Shown: piece by piece, positions 37,558 through 46,448 of the stretch
Layout: every line of letters begins with the position of its first letter
How positions within the stretch are numbered: position 1 is the first letter of the stretch
Assembly: GCF_024138675.1 (NCBI RefSeq)
Contig: NZ_CP090959.1
Location: 2,077,501 to 2,141,500 of the forward strand
Direction: 5' to 3'
Source of the DNA: Simiduia sp. 21SJ11W-1
Lineage (GTDB): Bacteria; Pseudomonadota; Gammaproteobacteria; Pseudomonadales; Cellvibrionaceae
Length of the DNA: 64,000 nucleotides
Made by a program: the position numbers and the translations under genes
The notes under the pieces: generated by a model
What the model was told of the DNA's origin: nothing
What the model saw: the letters and a program-made list of their open reading frames with translations, nothing else
Databases searched by the model: none

Positions 37558-37741
37558 GTATGCAGTGTTCTGGCGCCCAGCAAAGTTAATGTCATCTAGG
37601 CGCTTTTCACAAACACCAATACGGGCTTTAGCACCCGGGCTTGGTTTTCAAGCACGACTTTCAAGTGCACCATTAGCGCGTCTATCGTTAGAACCCCAAG
37701 CAAAAGTACCCCAAGCAAAACCCTCAGCGCAAGCGTGACAT

Positions 37742-38323
37742 TCAGGCGCTGCACTCACCCTCTGCAAGCGGAAAAAACTCTCCATTACTCCAAATGCCCA
37801 TATCACCGCTGGCCGCAGGCTCTGCCCATTCGGCCAGCTGGTAAAACACATTGCGATTAATCAAGGCATTCAGGCTATAGCGCACATTCACCAAGGGCAC
37901 CGGATTACCTTGCGCATCGGCATGTACTTGCAAGCGGTGATCATCGCCCAGCGCAATTACATCACCGGTGGAGGTGGTGAGCTCAATGCGCGCACTGGCA
38001 CCTTGCCCTTCACGCTCGGCCGCCACCACCAACAGGGGGGCCACATCCACGCGAATACGCCACTTTTCAACAGGCGTTACCAAATAGTGTTCGCCCTGCT
38101 CTTCCCACAACACCGAGGCAAAAAGTTTCACAAGCCGCTCACGCTTGATTTCATCGCCCTCGTGAAACCAACGGCCCTCGCGGTCTATACGAATGTCGAT
38201 ATCGCCAGACACCGGCGGCTTCCATAAATGCACAGGCGGTTGTGTTGCAGATTTTTTTGCACCTTCGGGTGCATCGTCACCCTGAAGTTTTGCCAACTGC
38301 GATTGCAGCTCTTTAACAGACAT
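37742..38323 (-). CDS. DUF1285 domain protein
   Basis: The 193-residue soluble protein carries the DUF1285 signature: VHLWKPPVSGDIDIRID followed by GRWFHEGDEIKRERLVKLFASVL, then YLVTPVEKWRI. The family is widespread in proteobacteria with structures but no assigned function. The N-terminal 30 residues look disordered. It lies 45 bases downstream of the lipoprotein gene on the same strand and may share its transcript. Confidence 0.88.
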   Translation of the reverse strand: MSVKELQSQLAKLQGDDAPEGAKKSATQPPVHLWKPPVSGDIDIRIDREGRWFHEGDEIKRERLVKLFASVLWEEQGEHYLVTPVEKWRIRVDVAPLLVVAAEREGQGASARIELTTSTGDVIALGDDHRLQVHADAQGNPVPLVNVRYSLNALINRNVFYQLAEWAEPAASGDMGIWSNGEFFPLAEGECSA

Positions 38324-38369
38324 ACCGTCACTCCCGCTTGGTACGCAACATCAATTACACCAAACGGAG

Positions 38370-38978
38370 TTAACGGGGCTGCTCTGTAGGCTGATAACTG
38401 AATTGCTGCGCAAAGGATTCAAATGCCGAGGCATAGAGTTGATCTACCCGGGTATTGTAACCGGGCAGCCAACTTTCTTTAACGGTGAGCGTCACAGCAT
38501 CCAGCAATTGGCCGGTAAACGCATCAAAAACCAAAAGCTGCACCCCTGTTTGATCGCGCCCGAAGGCTTGCTCAGGCTCACCGTTTAACCACTCTTGCAC
38601 GCTATAGGCGCCATCGCCCTCAAATAGCAGTTGGGGGTAAATCACAAAATTTACACCATTGTAGCGCGCCTGACGCACGGCTTTATCCGGTGCTGTGGCC
38701 TTATCACCTACCACCACGGTGGCAAAGTGTTGCCGCATGGCGGCGGCCAAATGCTGGGTTAATGCCTGATCTACTGCCTGCGACGGCCCGCGATTAGGTA
38801 GCGCCACAAACCAGGCACTGTTGCGCGGTGCCACCCAATCGCGCCCACTGTGCAGGTGGCGCTGCTCTAGCAGCTGCACATCAGTGAGCACAGCACGGGT
38901 GGTGTTCATGGTGTGGTTAAAGGTGCAGCCCATCAATAAAGCAAGGCTGCAAAGAAGTATTAAGCGCGCCAACGCCAT
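38370..38978 (-). CDS. Outer-membrane-type lipoprotein, DUF4823-like
   Basis: A 202-residue precursor with a lipoprotein signal peptide: hydrophobic stretch ARLILLCSLALLMG ending in lipobox LLMGC, with Cys 18 as the lipid site. The mature part has VLLV-like strands (VNFVIYPQLLFEG, GVQLLVFDAFTGQLLDAVTL) compatible with the DUF4823 family, an assignment I hold with moderate certainty. ATG at 38978 has GGAG at six bases; ATG at 38993 lacks a ribosome-binding site. Residue +2 is Thr, not Asp, so outer membrane sorting is expected. Confidence 0.72.
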   Translation of the reverse strand: MALARLILLCSLALLMGCTFNHTMNTTRAVLTDVQLLEQRHLHSGRDWVAPRNSAWFVALPNRGPSQAVDQALTQHLAAAMRQHFATVVVGDKATAPDKAVRQARYNGVNFVIYPQLLFEGDGAYSVQEWLNGEPEQAFGRDQTGVQLLVFDAFTGQLLDAVTLTVKESWLPGYNTRVDQLYASAFESFAQQFSYQPTEQPR

Positions 38979-39148
38979 AGTGCACTCCGCCATTTCGTGT
39001 GAGTTGCACTCATTACTGCATATTGTGTGCCCAAGTGTGTTTTACAGGGCCTGGATGGGCTCCACGCAGCGGGCCCGGCGCCCACAATCGCCAGACAGCC
39101 AAAGGCCCGCAAAGATCGACTGAAAGCAGGCCTTAATTGCCAGGGGAA

Positions 39149-39811
39149 CTACTGGGGCTTGCCGCCGGAGCCTGGCTGGTTGGCACGCACCGGGTCCAGG
39201 TTACCCATGTGCACACCAATATCTTTTATAAAGTTCATCAGCCCCTCCATGTCTTCCACCAATGGGCGGAAAGAGCGCGAGTGATAGAGCTCAACAGCCC
39301 CTTGGGTAAGCGCCCAATAAGCGGCGTAATAAAAATACGGCGGCACGCGCTTTAAACGGCCTTCCTCAATGCGCCGCTCGAACATGTTGTTGAGTGTATC
39401 TTTGGTGGAGTTTCGAATTTGGTGCAACTGCTCAATGGCTTCAGGTGCAAGATTAAGGGAGATGATTTTTTCTTCCAGGCGCTGAAACAACCTGTCGCGC
39501 TGCGGGTCGGCAATGCGGGATTCGAAATAAACCCGCGCAGTGGCGGCAAAATCGCCACTTTCAGCCAGTTTGAAGCTATCTTTCAATCGATCGGCCAGGG
39601 CCTGCTCATAATCGAACAGCAGGCGCATGTAAATTTCCACTTTAGAGGTGAAGTGTTTGTAGATAGTCCCCTTGCCGATATCCACGGCCTCGGCGATTTG
39701 CTCCACGGTAACCTTATCTTCACCGTGCTCCAGTAACAGCGCCAGAGCGGCGTCTAAAATCCGCTGTTCACGCTGGCGGAACTTCTGGACTTTCTCGCGG
39801 GCTTTATCCAT
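39149..39811 (-). CDS. TetR family transcriptional regulator
   Basis: The 220-residue protein has an N-terminal TetR helix-turn-helix: RILDAALALLLEHGEDKVTV, then IAEAVDIGKGTIYKHFTSK. The ligand-binding domain is typical in length and contains a basic C-terminal part. It diverges from tesB across 115 bases, so control of tesB or of itself is plausible. No clear operator palindrome stood out in that gap. The inducer is unknown. Confidence 0.88.
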   Translation of the reverse strand: MDKAREKVQKFRQREQRILDAALALLLEHGEDKVTVEQIAEAVDIGKGTIYKHFTSKVEIYMRLLFDYEQALADRLKDSFKLAESGDFAATARVYFESRIADPQRDRLFQRLEEKIISLNLAPEAIEQLHQIRNSTKDTLNNMFERRIEEGRLKRVPPYFYYAAYWALTQGAVELYHSRSFRPLVEDMEGLMNFIKDIGVHMGNLDPVRANQPGSGGKPQ

Positions 39812-39926
39812 GCTTCACACTCTCGTTAATAGTTGTGACCAATATTAAAGCATAAGTCTCAAACTTTCTAAGCTTGGCTGCAATTCTTACTATTCGCAAA
39901 AAACATATCCCAAAGTTGTCAAAAAA

Positions 39927-40769
39927 ATGTCGAATCCGCTGCTAAACATCCTAGATATCGAACAACTGGACTTAAACCTGTTTCGATCCCGTCAGCATCA
40001 GGAAAACCATCGGCATCATTTGTTTGGCGGCCAGGTACTGGGCCAATCGTTAATGGCCGCAGCCCGCACTGTAGAGGGGCGCATGCCCCACTCCATGCAC
40101 GCCTATTTTATGCGCGCAGGCGTGAGCGATATTCCCGTAATTTACGATGTAGACCCAATACGCGATGGCGGCAGCTTTACCACCCGGCGCGTGGTTGCCC
40201 GCCAGCGAGGCCGCGCCATTTTTAATATGTCTTGCTCTTTTCATATAGAAGAGCCGGGTTTCGAGCACCAGATGTCGTTGGCAACCATGCCGCCGGGGCC
40301 CGATGACCTGCCCAAAACCAGCTTCGTAAAGGCCGATGCCCAAGCCGGCAGCAGCGATGTACACGCCATGTACTTTGACTTGCGCTCCGCCCAACCCGAC
40401 ATGTACACCAGCACTGAAGCCTTTGCCCCAACCAGCGAGTTTTGGATGCGCTCAGTGGCCAAGCTGCCAGACGACCCGCTCCTGCATTGCGCGGCACTTG
40501 CCTATGCAAGCGACATAGGGCTGATGGCCACCTCCACCCTGCCGCACGCCACCTCGATCATGTCGCCAGAACTTATGCCCGCCAGTATTGATCACGCCAT
40601 GTGGTTTCACCGGGATTTCCGCATAGACAACTGGCTGCTCTACAGTACAGATAGCCCCTGGGCGGGCGGCGCCCGGGGCCTGAACAGAGGCCTGGTTTAC
40701 GACCAGCAAGGCAGGCTTGTGGCCTCTACCATGCAAGAGGGGCTGATTCGGCCTATCAAGCCCCGTTAG
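39927..40769 (+). CDS. tesB: Acyl-CoA thioesterase II (TesB)
   Basis: Hydrolyses medium- and long-chain acyl-CoAs to free fatty acid and CoA. The 280-residue double hot-dog protein has HLFGGQVLGQSLMAA and HSMHAYFMRAG in the first half. The second half has the catalytic Asp/Ser-Thr/Gln network typical of TesB (SIDHAMWFHRDFRIDNWLLY; Gln in STMQEGLIRP). Length is close to E. coli TesB (286). A TetR gene is divergent. Confidence 0.93.
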   Translation: MSNPLLNILDIEQLDLNLFRSRQHQENHRHHLFGGQVLGQSLMAAARTVEGRMPHSMHAYFMRAGVSDIPVIYDVDPIRDGGSFTTRRVVARQRGRAIFNMSCSFHIEEPGFEHQMSLATMPPGPDDLPKTSFVKADAQAGSSDVHAMYFDLRSAQPDMYTSTEAFAPTSEFWMRSVAKLPDDPLLHCAALAYASDIGLMATSTLPHATSIMSPELMPASIDHAMWFHRDFRIDNWLLYSTDSPWAGGARGLNRGLVYDQQGRLVASTMQEGLIRPIKPR

Positions 40770-40831
40770 AGCGCCAAATTTCGGCAGGGCTTCTATACTG
40801 GGTGGGCAAACTCATTTTTGTGGAGCCCACT

Positions 40832-41158
40832 ATGACCCAGACCTGCATTTCAGACGCAATAGAAATACTTGAGGAGTTGAGCGCCTGTCTGGACGATGCC
40901 TACTGGGAGGCGGCCACCATCGGGGATAAAGACCGTTTCTACAACCTGATTTACGCCATCAACCGCGAGCTCTCGGAATTGAGCAAGCTAAGCGTACAAG
41001 ACCACAACCTGGCCTATGAGCGCATTAGCCAGGAATTTACCCAAGCCAAAGAGCGCCTGAGCGACCTTAAAAAATCACCCGAAACCTATGTACGCCGCTC
41101 GCGCACAGCGCAAAATCTTTCAGACTGCCTGCACAGGCTTGATCAACTGCTGCGCTAA
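40832..41158 (+). CDS. Small helical protein of unknown function
   Basis: A 108-residue, mostly helical, charged protein (IEILEELSACLDDAYWEAA, then YNLIYAINRELSELSKL). No membrane segment or signal. ATG at 40832 has GTGGAG at eight bases. It follows tesB by 62 bases on the same strand and might be co-transcribed. No family recognised. Confidence 0.68.
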   Translation: MTQTCISDAIEILEELSACLDDAYWEAATIGDKDRFYNLIYAINRELSELSKLSVQDHNLAYERISQEFTQAKERLSDLKKSPETYVRRSRTAQNLSDCLHRLDQLLR

Positions 41159-41329
41159 GGCACACCGGCTGCAATTATGAGGCGTAAATCCGCGCCTCAG
41201 TCCTCAGCATTAAAGTTATAGCCAGACCACAAGAAGCCCTTCGCTATCTAGTCCAAAATTGTTTAACGAAAGCCCATTCGGCACTGGCGAAGCGGCAAGT
41301 TTGAACAATACTTAATCATACCGGTGCCG

Positions 41330-41459
41330 CCCACCCCCCAACTCGATTTGCGGTGCCGGTGCTATGTAAATAGCTGGTTTCTAGGATTTTATCCTTTATG
41401 TTTCACTCCTAAAATGGTCTTGGCCCGGCATTCCCCCCCAGAAATGCCGGGATTTTTTT
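41330..41459 (+). ncRNA. Candidate Hfq-type small RNA
   Basis: An isolated Rho-independent terminator (see next entry) ends 300 bases after the nearest plus-strand gene, so it probably belongs to a separate transcript. The segment before it is unpaired and pyrimidine-rich (ATCCTTTATGTTTCACTCCT), preceded by an AGGAT/ATCCT mini-hairpin near 41383. That layout resembles Hfq-dependent sRNAs. No strong promoter was identified; the 5' end given here is a guess. Confidence 0.35.
41424..41459 (+). terminator. Rho-independent terminator in the intergenic region
   Basis: CCCGGCATT (41424-41432) pairs with AATGCCGGG (41443-41451), followed by ATTTTTTTG. The T-run is only on the plus strand. Confidence 0.8.
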
Positions 41460-41468
41460 GCCCGCGAT

Positions 41469-42386
41469 TTATGCACCCGCGTGCACTTGCGCCAGGCACT
41501 CTAAAAATAAATTAAGCAGCCGTGCAGGCCTTGGCGAAAGCCGCCAAATGGCCTCGAACTGGCACTGGTAATTGAAATCTTCATGCTCTATGCGCCGCAG
41601 GCGGCCTGCTGCAACCAGCGGTGCCGCGTAGTGATCAGGCAAGTACCCTATGTACATGCCACTTAACAGCAAATGCAAAATACCCTCTTGGTCGTACACG
41701 GTGGCTGCGCGTTTTAGCCCCAATTTATGGGCTTCTTCCATGTTGGGCGAGTGATAACCGAGGCCCGCGTAACGGCACGCCAACAGCGCAGAGGCCTTGG
41801 GGGCCTTTACCGCAAACAGCGGGTGGCTGGCACCGCAGTAAAGGTGCATAGCCTCCGAAAACAGCGGCGCATAAGACAAACTCGCCGAGGCCCGGTGCCT
41901 GGGAATTACCCCACACTGAAAGCGCCCCTCAATAACCCCACGCTCTATTTCATTGAGTGGCTCTACATATATTTCAACGTCTACATCCGGCGCCTGCTCG
42001 GTAAAGGCGGCAATGGCCTCCGGCAGATGACAATTGGGGTTGGTGGCGGTTTTATCAAACAGGGCCAGCGTCAGCGTGCCCGAAAGGCGCTGCTTGAGAT
42101 CGTTTACATCCGCCCGGAATTCATCCAGCGCGCCAAGGGTACGCAGCGCAGATTGATACACCTTGCGGCCCTCCGGCGTTAGCCCGAAGCCACTGCGCCC
42201 GCGCCGGCACAGGGTAAGGCCCAGGCGGCTCTCCAAATCTTTGAGGTGGCGGGAAATGGTAGAGCGCCCGATATTGAGCTCAAGCTCGGCGGCCGACACA
42301 CCACCACTCTCTGCCACCACCCGAAATACCCGCAGCAGGCGGATGTCGGTATCGGCCAACTGCCCCAACAGGGCCTTTTGTTTCAT
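41469..42386 (-). CDS. LysR family transcriptional regulator
   Basis: The 305-residue protein has a LysR HTH (LLRVFRVVAESGGVSAAE, then RSTISRHLKDLESRLGLTL) and an effector-binding domain. ATG at 42386 is chosen; an in-frame GTG three codons earlier has no better site. It diverges from the beta-alanine aminotransferase gene with a 93-base gap containing a GTTG-N9-CAAC repeat. This strongly suggests it controls the bauA/mmsA operon, with beta-alanine or malonate semialdehyde as possible effector. Confidence 0.9.
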   Translation of the reverse strand: MKQKALLGQLADTDIRLLRVFRVVAESGGVSAAELELNIGRSTISRHLKDLESRLGLTLCRRGRSGFGLTPEGRKVYQSALRTLGALDEFRADVNDLKQRLSGTLTLALFDKTATNPNCHLPEAIAAFTEQAPDVDVEIYVEPLNEIERGVIEGRFQCGVIPRHRASASLSYAPLFSEAMHLYCGASHPLFAVKAPKASALLACRYAGLGYHSPNMEEAHKLGLKRAATVYDQEGILHLLLSGMYIGYLPDHYAAPLVAAGRLRRIEHEDFNYQCQFEAIWRLSPRPARLLNLFLECLAQVHAGA

Positions 42387-42409
42387 AAGCTTCACACTTT
42401 AATTGGATA

Positions 42410-42446
42410 TGTTGCGATTTATACAACTTAACAGGCCCGCTACATT
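42410..42446 (+). promoter_or_regulatory. LysR-type box and candidate promoter of the aminotransferase-mmsA operon
   Basis: GTTG-N9-CAAC (42411-42427) has the interrupted dyad form of LysR sites. It overlaps a -35-like TTATAC (42419-42424), 16 bases from a -10-like TACATT (42441-42446), which lies 33 bases before the ATG. Confidence 0.45.
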
Positions 42447-42479
42447 AGCGCCATATTTCTATTGCATTGCGAGCACACC

Positions 42480-43790
42480 ATGACCCAACTAAACCTCGAT
42501 GCACACTGGATGCCCTTCTCCGGCAACCGCGAGTTCAAGCGCAACCCCCGCATGATCCGAAGTGCCGAAGGCGCCTATTTCACCAGCACCGATGGCCGTA
42601 AGATTTTTGATGGCCTGTCTGGCCTATGGACCTGTGGCCTGGGCCACTGCCGCACTGAAATCAGCGATGCCATCGCCAAGCAGGCACGTACCCTCGACTA
42701 CAGCCCAGCCTTCCAGTTTGGCCACGAGCAGTCTTTTGAGCTGGCCAATAAAGTGGTCTCGCTCATGCCTGAAGGCTTAAACCACGTGTTTTTCACGGGC
42801 TCAGGCTCAGAAAGCGCCGACACCGCGCTTAAAATGGCGCGCGCCTACTGGCGCAAAAAGGGCCAGGCAAGCAAAACCCGACTCATTGGCCGCGCCAAGG
42901 GCTATCACGGGGTCAACTTTGGCGGCATCAGCGTGGGGGGCATTGGCCCGAACCGGGCGCTCTACGGCGACCTATTGGCCACCGATCACCTGCCCCACAC
43001 CCAACTTGCCAATCAACCCTTCGTGAAAGGCATGCCTGAACAAGGCGCCGAACTGGCCAACGAGCTGCTAGACATCATCGCCCTGCACGATGCCTCTAAC
43101 ATTGCCGCAGTAATTGTTGAGCCCTTCGCGGGCTCGGCCGGGGTGATCATTCCGCCCAAAGGCTACTTGCAGCGGCTGCGCGAGATTTGCGATCAACACA
43201 ATATTTTGCTGATTTTTGATGAAGTCATCACCGCCTTCGGGCGCTGCGGCGGCATGACCGGTGCCGAAGTATTCGGGGTGACGCCCGACTTGCTGAACGT
43301 GGCCAAGCAGCTCACCAACGGCGCGGTTCCCATGGGCGCGGTGATTGCCAAAAGCGAAATTTATAACGCCTTTATGGAAGCCGGCGGCCCAGACTACATG
43401 GTGGAATTCCCCCACGGTTATACCTACTCGGCCCACCCCCTGGCCTGCGCTGCGGGCATTGCCGCGCTCGATGTTTTGCAAAAGGACAAGCTGCCCCAGC
43501 GTGTGGCGGAGCTTGCGCCATATTTTGAAAACCAATTGCACCAACTGAGAGATCGCCCGCACGTAGCCGGCATTCGCAACTTCGGTTTCGCCGGCGCGCT
43601 GAGCCTCGCCCACTACCCGGGCGAGCCCGCCCGACGCCCCTATGAAATTGCCATGGCCATGTGGGCCAAGGGTTTCTACGTGCGCTACGGCGGCGACACC
43701 ATCCAGCTTGGCCTGCCATTCATTACCGAAAAAGCAGAGATCGATGCCCTGCTAAACGCCCTGGCAGACACGCTCACTGAAAACACATAA
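42480..43790 (+). CDS. bauA: Beta-alanine (omega-amino acid)-pyruvate aminotransferase
   Basis: A class III PLP-dependent transaminase expected to convert beta-alanine and pyruvate to malonate semialdehyde and alanine. The 436-residue protein is very close to the remembered Pseudomonas putida omega-amino acid:pyruvate transaminase: LDAHWMPF at the start, SGLWTCGLGH, LDYSPAFQFGH, IFDEVITAFGRCGGMTGAE and FPHGYTYSAHPLACAAG. The PLP Lys is Lys 276 (VAKQLTNGAVPMGA), with Asp 247 on the pyridine nitrogen. ATG at 42480 is preferred to an upstream in-frame codon. It lies 43 bases upstream of mmsA, which would consume its product. Confidence 0.93.
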   Translation: MTQLNLDAHWMPFSGNREFKRNPRMIRSAEGAYFTSTDGRKIFDGLSGLWTCGLGHCRTEISDAIAKQARTLDYSPAFQFGHEQSFELANKVVSLMPEGLNHVFFTGSGSESADTALKMARAYWRKKGQASKTRLIGRAKGYHGVNFGGISVGGIGPNRALYGDLLATDHLPHTQLANQPFVKGMPEQGAELANELLDIIALHDASNIAAVIVEPFAGSAGVIIPPKGYLQRLREICDQHNILLIFDEVITAFGRCGGMTGAEVFGVTPDLLNVAKQLTNGAVPMGAVIAKSEIYNAFMEAGGPDYMVEFPHGYTYSAHPLACAAGIAALDVLQKDKLPQRVAELAPYFENQLHQLRDRPHVAGIRNFGFAGALSLAHYPGEPARRPYEIAMAMWAKGFYVRYGGDTIQLGLPFITEKAEIDALLNALADTLTENT

Positions 43791-43833
43791 TCAGCCCATT
43801 TAATTCACACATTTCACGTAACAGGATCACACA

Positions 43834-45324
43834 ATGAGCGTCATCGGACACATCATTAACGGCGAACACATTCAAGGCGAAGGCCGCACCCAGGCGGTGT
43901 ACAACCCCGCCACCGGCACCGCCGAAGGCACCGTTCAACTGGCAGATACCGCCACTGTAAAGCACGCCATCAGCGTGGCCGAGGCGGCCTTTCCCGCCTG
44001 GCGCAACACCCCGCCATTGAAGCGCGCCCGGGTGATGTTCAAGTTCAAGGATCTGCTGGAACAACACGCCGATAAAATCTGTGAACTCATAACCGATGAG
44101 CACGGCAAGGTGCTCAACGATGCCATGGGCGAGCTGCAGCGCGGCATTGAAAACGTTGAATACGCCACCGCCGCACCAGAGCTGCTAAAGGGTGAGCACA
44201 GCAAAAATGCAGGCCCGGCCATTGATGCCTGGAGTGAATTCCAACCGCTCGGCGTGGTGGCGGCCATCACGCCGTTTAACTTCCCCGCCATGGTGCCCCT
44301 GTGGATGTGGCCCATGGCCGTGGTGTGTGGCAACTGCGTGGTGCTAAAGCCCTCCGAGCGCGCCCCGAGCGCGGTTAAATACATCGTAGAGCTCGCCCAC
44401 GAAGCCGGCCTACCCAAGGGCGTGCTGAACCTGGTTAATGGCGACAAAGAAGCGGTAGACACGCTCCTGCAAGATCGCCGCGTGCAAGCGGTCAGCTTTG
44501 TGGGTTCAACCCCCATTGCCGAGTATGTGTACACCGAAGGCAACAAGCACGGCAAGCGCGTGCAGGCCTTGGGCGGCGCTAAAAACCACGCAATTGTGAT
44601 GCCCGATGCCGACATGGAAAACACCATCAGCGCACTCATTGGCGCAGCCTTTGGCTCTTGCGGCGAGCGCTGCATGGCAATCTCTGTGGCCGTGGCCGTA
44701 GGCGATGAAGCTGCCAACAAGCTCGTAAGCGGCCTGCAAGCGGCCATGGCGAGCATCAAAACCGGCACCGGGCGCGACAACAGCAACGACATGGGGCCAC
44801 TCATTACCGGCGAGCATCGCAACAAGGTGCGCCAATATGTGGACGACGGCGTAGCCGAAGGCGCGACTCTGGTAGTAGACGGGCGCGATCTCTCGGTTAG
44901 CGAGCACCCCAACGGCTTCTTTATGGGCCCTTGTCTGTTCGACAATGTGCGCCCGAACATGCGTATTTACCGCGAAGAAATTTTCGGCCCGGTACTGTGC
45001 GTAGTAAGGGTGGATACCATGGAGCAGGCCATGCAGCTCATCAACGATCACGAGTTCGGCAATGGCACCTGTATTTTCACCCGCGACGGCGAGGCCGCGC
45101 GCTACTTCAGCGACCACATTCAAGTGGGCATGGTAGGCATTAACGTACCGCTACCTGTGCCGATGGCTTTCCACAGCTTTGGCGGTTGGAAGCGCTCGCT
45201 GTTTGGCGACCTCAGCGCCTACGGCCCCGATGCCGTGCGCTTTTACACGCGCCGCAAAACCATCACCCAGCGCTGGCCCTCATCGGGCGTGCGTGAAGGC
45301 GCCCAGTTTACCTTCCCAAGCTGA
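43834..45324 (+). CDS. mmsA: CoA-acylating (methyl)malonate-semialdehyde dehydrogenase
   Basis: Oxidises malonate semialdehyde to acetyl-CoA or methylmalonate semialdehyde to propionyl-CoA with NAD+, CoA and release of CO2. The 496-residue aldehyde dehydrogenase shows the family-specific ITPFNFPAMVPLWMWPMA, the NAD-loop SFVGSTPIAEYVY and the active site Cys in SCGERCMAISV (Cys 280). With bauA it forms a beta-alanine to acetyl-CoA route. mmsA and bauA are under the divergent LysR regulator. A long hairpin follows the stop. Confidence 0.95.
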   Translation: MSVIGHIINGEHIQGEGRTQAVYNPATGTAEGTVQLADTATVKHAISVAEAAFPAWRNTPPLKRARVMFKFKDLLEQHADKICELITDEHGKVLNDAMGELQRGIENVEYATAAPELLKGEHSKNAGPAIDAWSEFQPLGVVAAITPFNFPAMVPLWMWPMAVVCGNCVVLKPSERAPSAVKYIVELAHEAGLPKGVLNLVNGDKEAVDTLLQDRRVQAVSFVGSTPIAEYVYTEGNKHGKRVQALGGAKNHAIVMPDADMENTISALIGAAFGSCGERCMAISVAVAVGDEAANKLVSGLQAAMASIKTGTGRDNSNDMGPLITGEHRNKVRQYVDDGVAEGATLVVDGRDLSVSEHPNGFFMGPCLFDNVRPNMRIYREEIFGPVLCVVRVDTMEQAMQLINDHEFGNGTCIFTRDGEAARYFSDHIQVGMVGINVPLPVPMAFHSFGGWKRSLFGDLSAYGPDAVRFYTRRKTITQRWPSSGVREGAQFTFPS

Positions 45325-45350
45325 TTGGCCACCTGCTCACCCCTTAGCCA

Positions 45351-45375
45351 CACCGTGCACACTTTGTGCGCGGTG
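45351..45375 (+). terminator. Hairpin downstream of mmsA without T-run
   Basis: CACCGTGCACA and TGTGCGCGGTG form an 11-bp stem with one T-G pair and a 3-base loop, 26 bases after the mmsA stop. The lack of a T-run makes it a weak intrinsic terminator; it may mark the mRNA 3' end. Confidence 0.45.
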
Positions 45376-45386
45376 TGGATTAACGG

Positions 45387-45415
45387 TTTTACCCGCACTG
45401 CCGCCCCGCTATAAT
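45387..45415 (+). promoter_or_regulatory. Promoter of the DUF4202-SirB2 operon
   Basis: A consensus TATAAT (45410-45415) with a weaker TTTTAC (45387-45392) at 17 bases, about 50 bases before the GTG start. Confidence 0.6.
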
Positions 45416-45465
45416 CCCCGCCTCTGTTTTTGCGCCCACCGCGCCCCTGCCCGAAGGACAACACC

Positions 45466-46062
45466 GTGTTTAGCAAGGCCCGCGCCTTTGAAGCCATCGA
45501 TGCCATTAACGCCCAAGACCCAAAGCAGGAAACCGTTAACGGTGAAAGCCTGCCGGCGGCGCTGCTATACGGCCAGCGCATGTCGGCACGATTGGCCAGC
45601 TTTCAGCCCGAGGCAAGCCTGGCGCTGGCCATTGCCTGCCGCGCCCAGCACATAGAGCGCTGGATAATCCCGCGCACCGATTACCCAATGGATCGCGGTG
45701 GCTACCACCGCTGGCGCACAGCCCTTGGCCGCCACCACGCCGAGCGCACCCAGGCACTGGTTGCAGAATTAGGCGCAGACACCGCGCTCATAGACACCCT
45801 GGGCCAGCTGCTGCGCAAAGAGGCTCTCAAACAAAACCCGCAAACCCAGGCGCTGGAAGATGTTGCCTGCCTCGTTTTTATTGAACATTACCTGCAGCCC
45901 TTCAGCGAGCAGCACGACGAAGCCAAGCTCGTCAGCATCATCCAGAAAACCTGGCGCAAAATGTCTGCCGCAGGCCAAGCAGCGGCACTGGCGCTGCCAT
46001 TACACCCAACCGTTGCGCCAATTATTAAAAAGGCGCTGAACGGAGCTGACGGTGCTGCTTAA
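45466..46062 (+). CDS. DUF4202 domain protein
   Basis: The 198-residue soluble protein matches the DUF4202 pattern: FEAIDAINAQDP at the start, CRAQHIERW, YHRWRTALGRHHAE, and VACLVFIEHYL. The conserved His and Glu residues suggest a metal-dependent enzyme, HD-domain-like, but this is inference. GTG at 45466 has GAAGGA eight bases upstream; no ATG is available. The end overlaps the SirB2 gene by 11 bases. Confidence 0.82.
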   Translation: MFSKARAFEAIDAINAQDPKQETVNGESLPAALLYGQRMSARLASFQPEASLALAIACRAQHIERWIIPRTDYPMDRGGYHRWRTALGRHHAERTQALVAELGADTALIDTLGQLLRKEALKQNPQTQALEDVACLVFIEHYLQPFSEQHDEAKLVSIIQKTWRKMSAAGQAAALALPLHPTVAPIIKKALNGADGAA

Positions 46063-46423
46063 ACACCTGCACCTAAGTCTGGCGTTGCTTTCGGTTAGCG
46101 GCTTTTTTATACGCGGCATCTGGCACTTGCAAGCTGCGCGCTACCTGCACCTCCGGGCCACCCGCATTGCGCCCCACGTGATTGATTTCGCGCTGTTGCT
46201 CACAGCCCTGGGCCTGCTTTACCAATACCAGTGGCAGCCCTGGGGCAGCCCGTGGCTTACGGCAAAACTGCTGGCGCTGCTGGCCTATATCGGGCTGGGT
46301 GTGCTGGCGTTTCGCTTTGCCAAAACCCGTTCCCTGCAGTTTTCTGCGTGGCTGGGGGCGCTGGCCTGTGCCGCCTACATTGTGGCAGTAGCCATTACCA
46401 AGAGCCCGACGCCCTTCCTTTAA
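46052..46423 (+). CDS. SirB2 family membrane protein
   Basis: A 123-residue integral membrane protein with about four helices (LHLSLALLSVSGFFIRGIWH, then HVIDFALLLTALGLLY, LLALLAYIGLGVLAFRF, LGALACAAYIVAVAI), the length and layout of SirB2. The function is unknown. GTG start with GGAG at six bases inside the end of the DUF4202 gene, so translation is coupled. Confidence 0.85.
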   Translation: MLLKHLHLSLALLSVSGFFIRGIWHLQAARYLHLRATRIAPHVIDFALLLTALGLLYQYQWQPWGSPWLTAKLLALLAYIGLGVLAFRFAKTRSLQFSAWLGALACAAYIVAVAITKSPTPFL

Positions 46424-46448
46424 TTATTCACACTTTGTTGGACACACC

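Noticed and set aside
43935-44960. 341-codon frame antisense to mmsA
   Set aside because: mmsA is a textbook enzyme in the other frame; long antisense frames are expected in GC-rich genes, and the product is Ser/Thr/Ala/Arg-rich with no domain.
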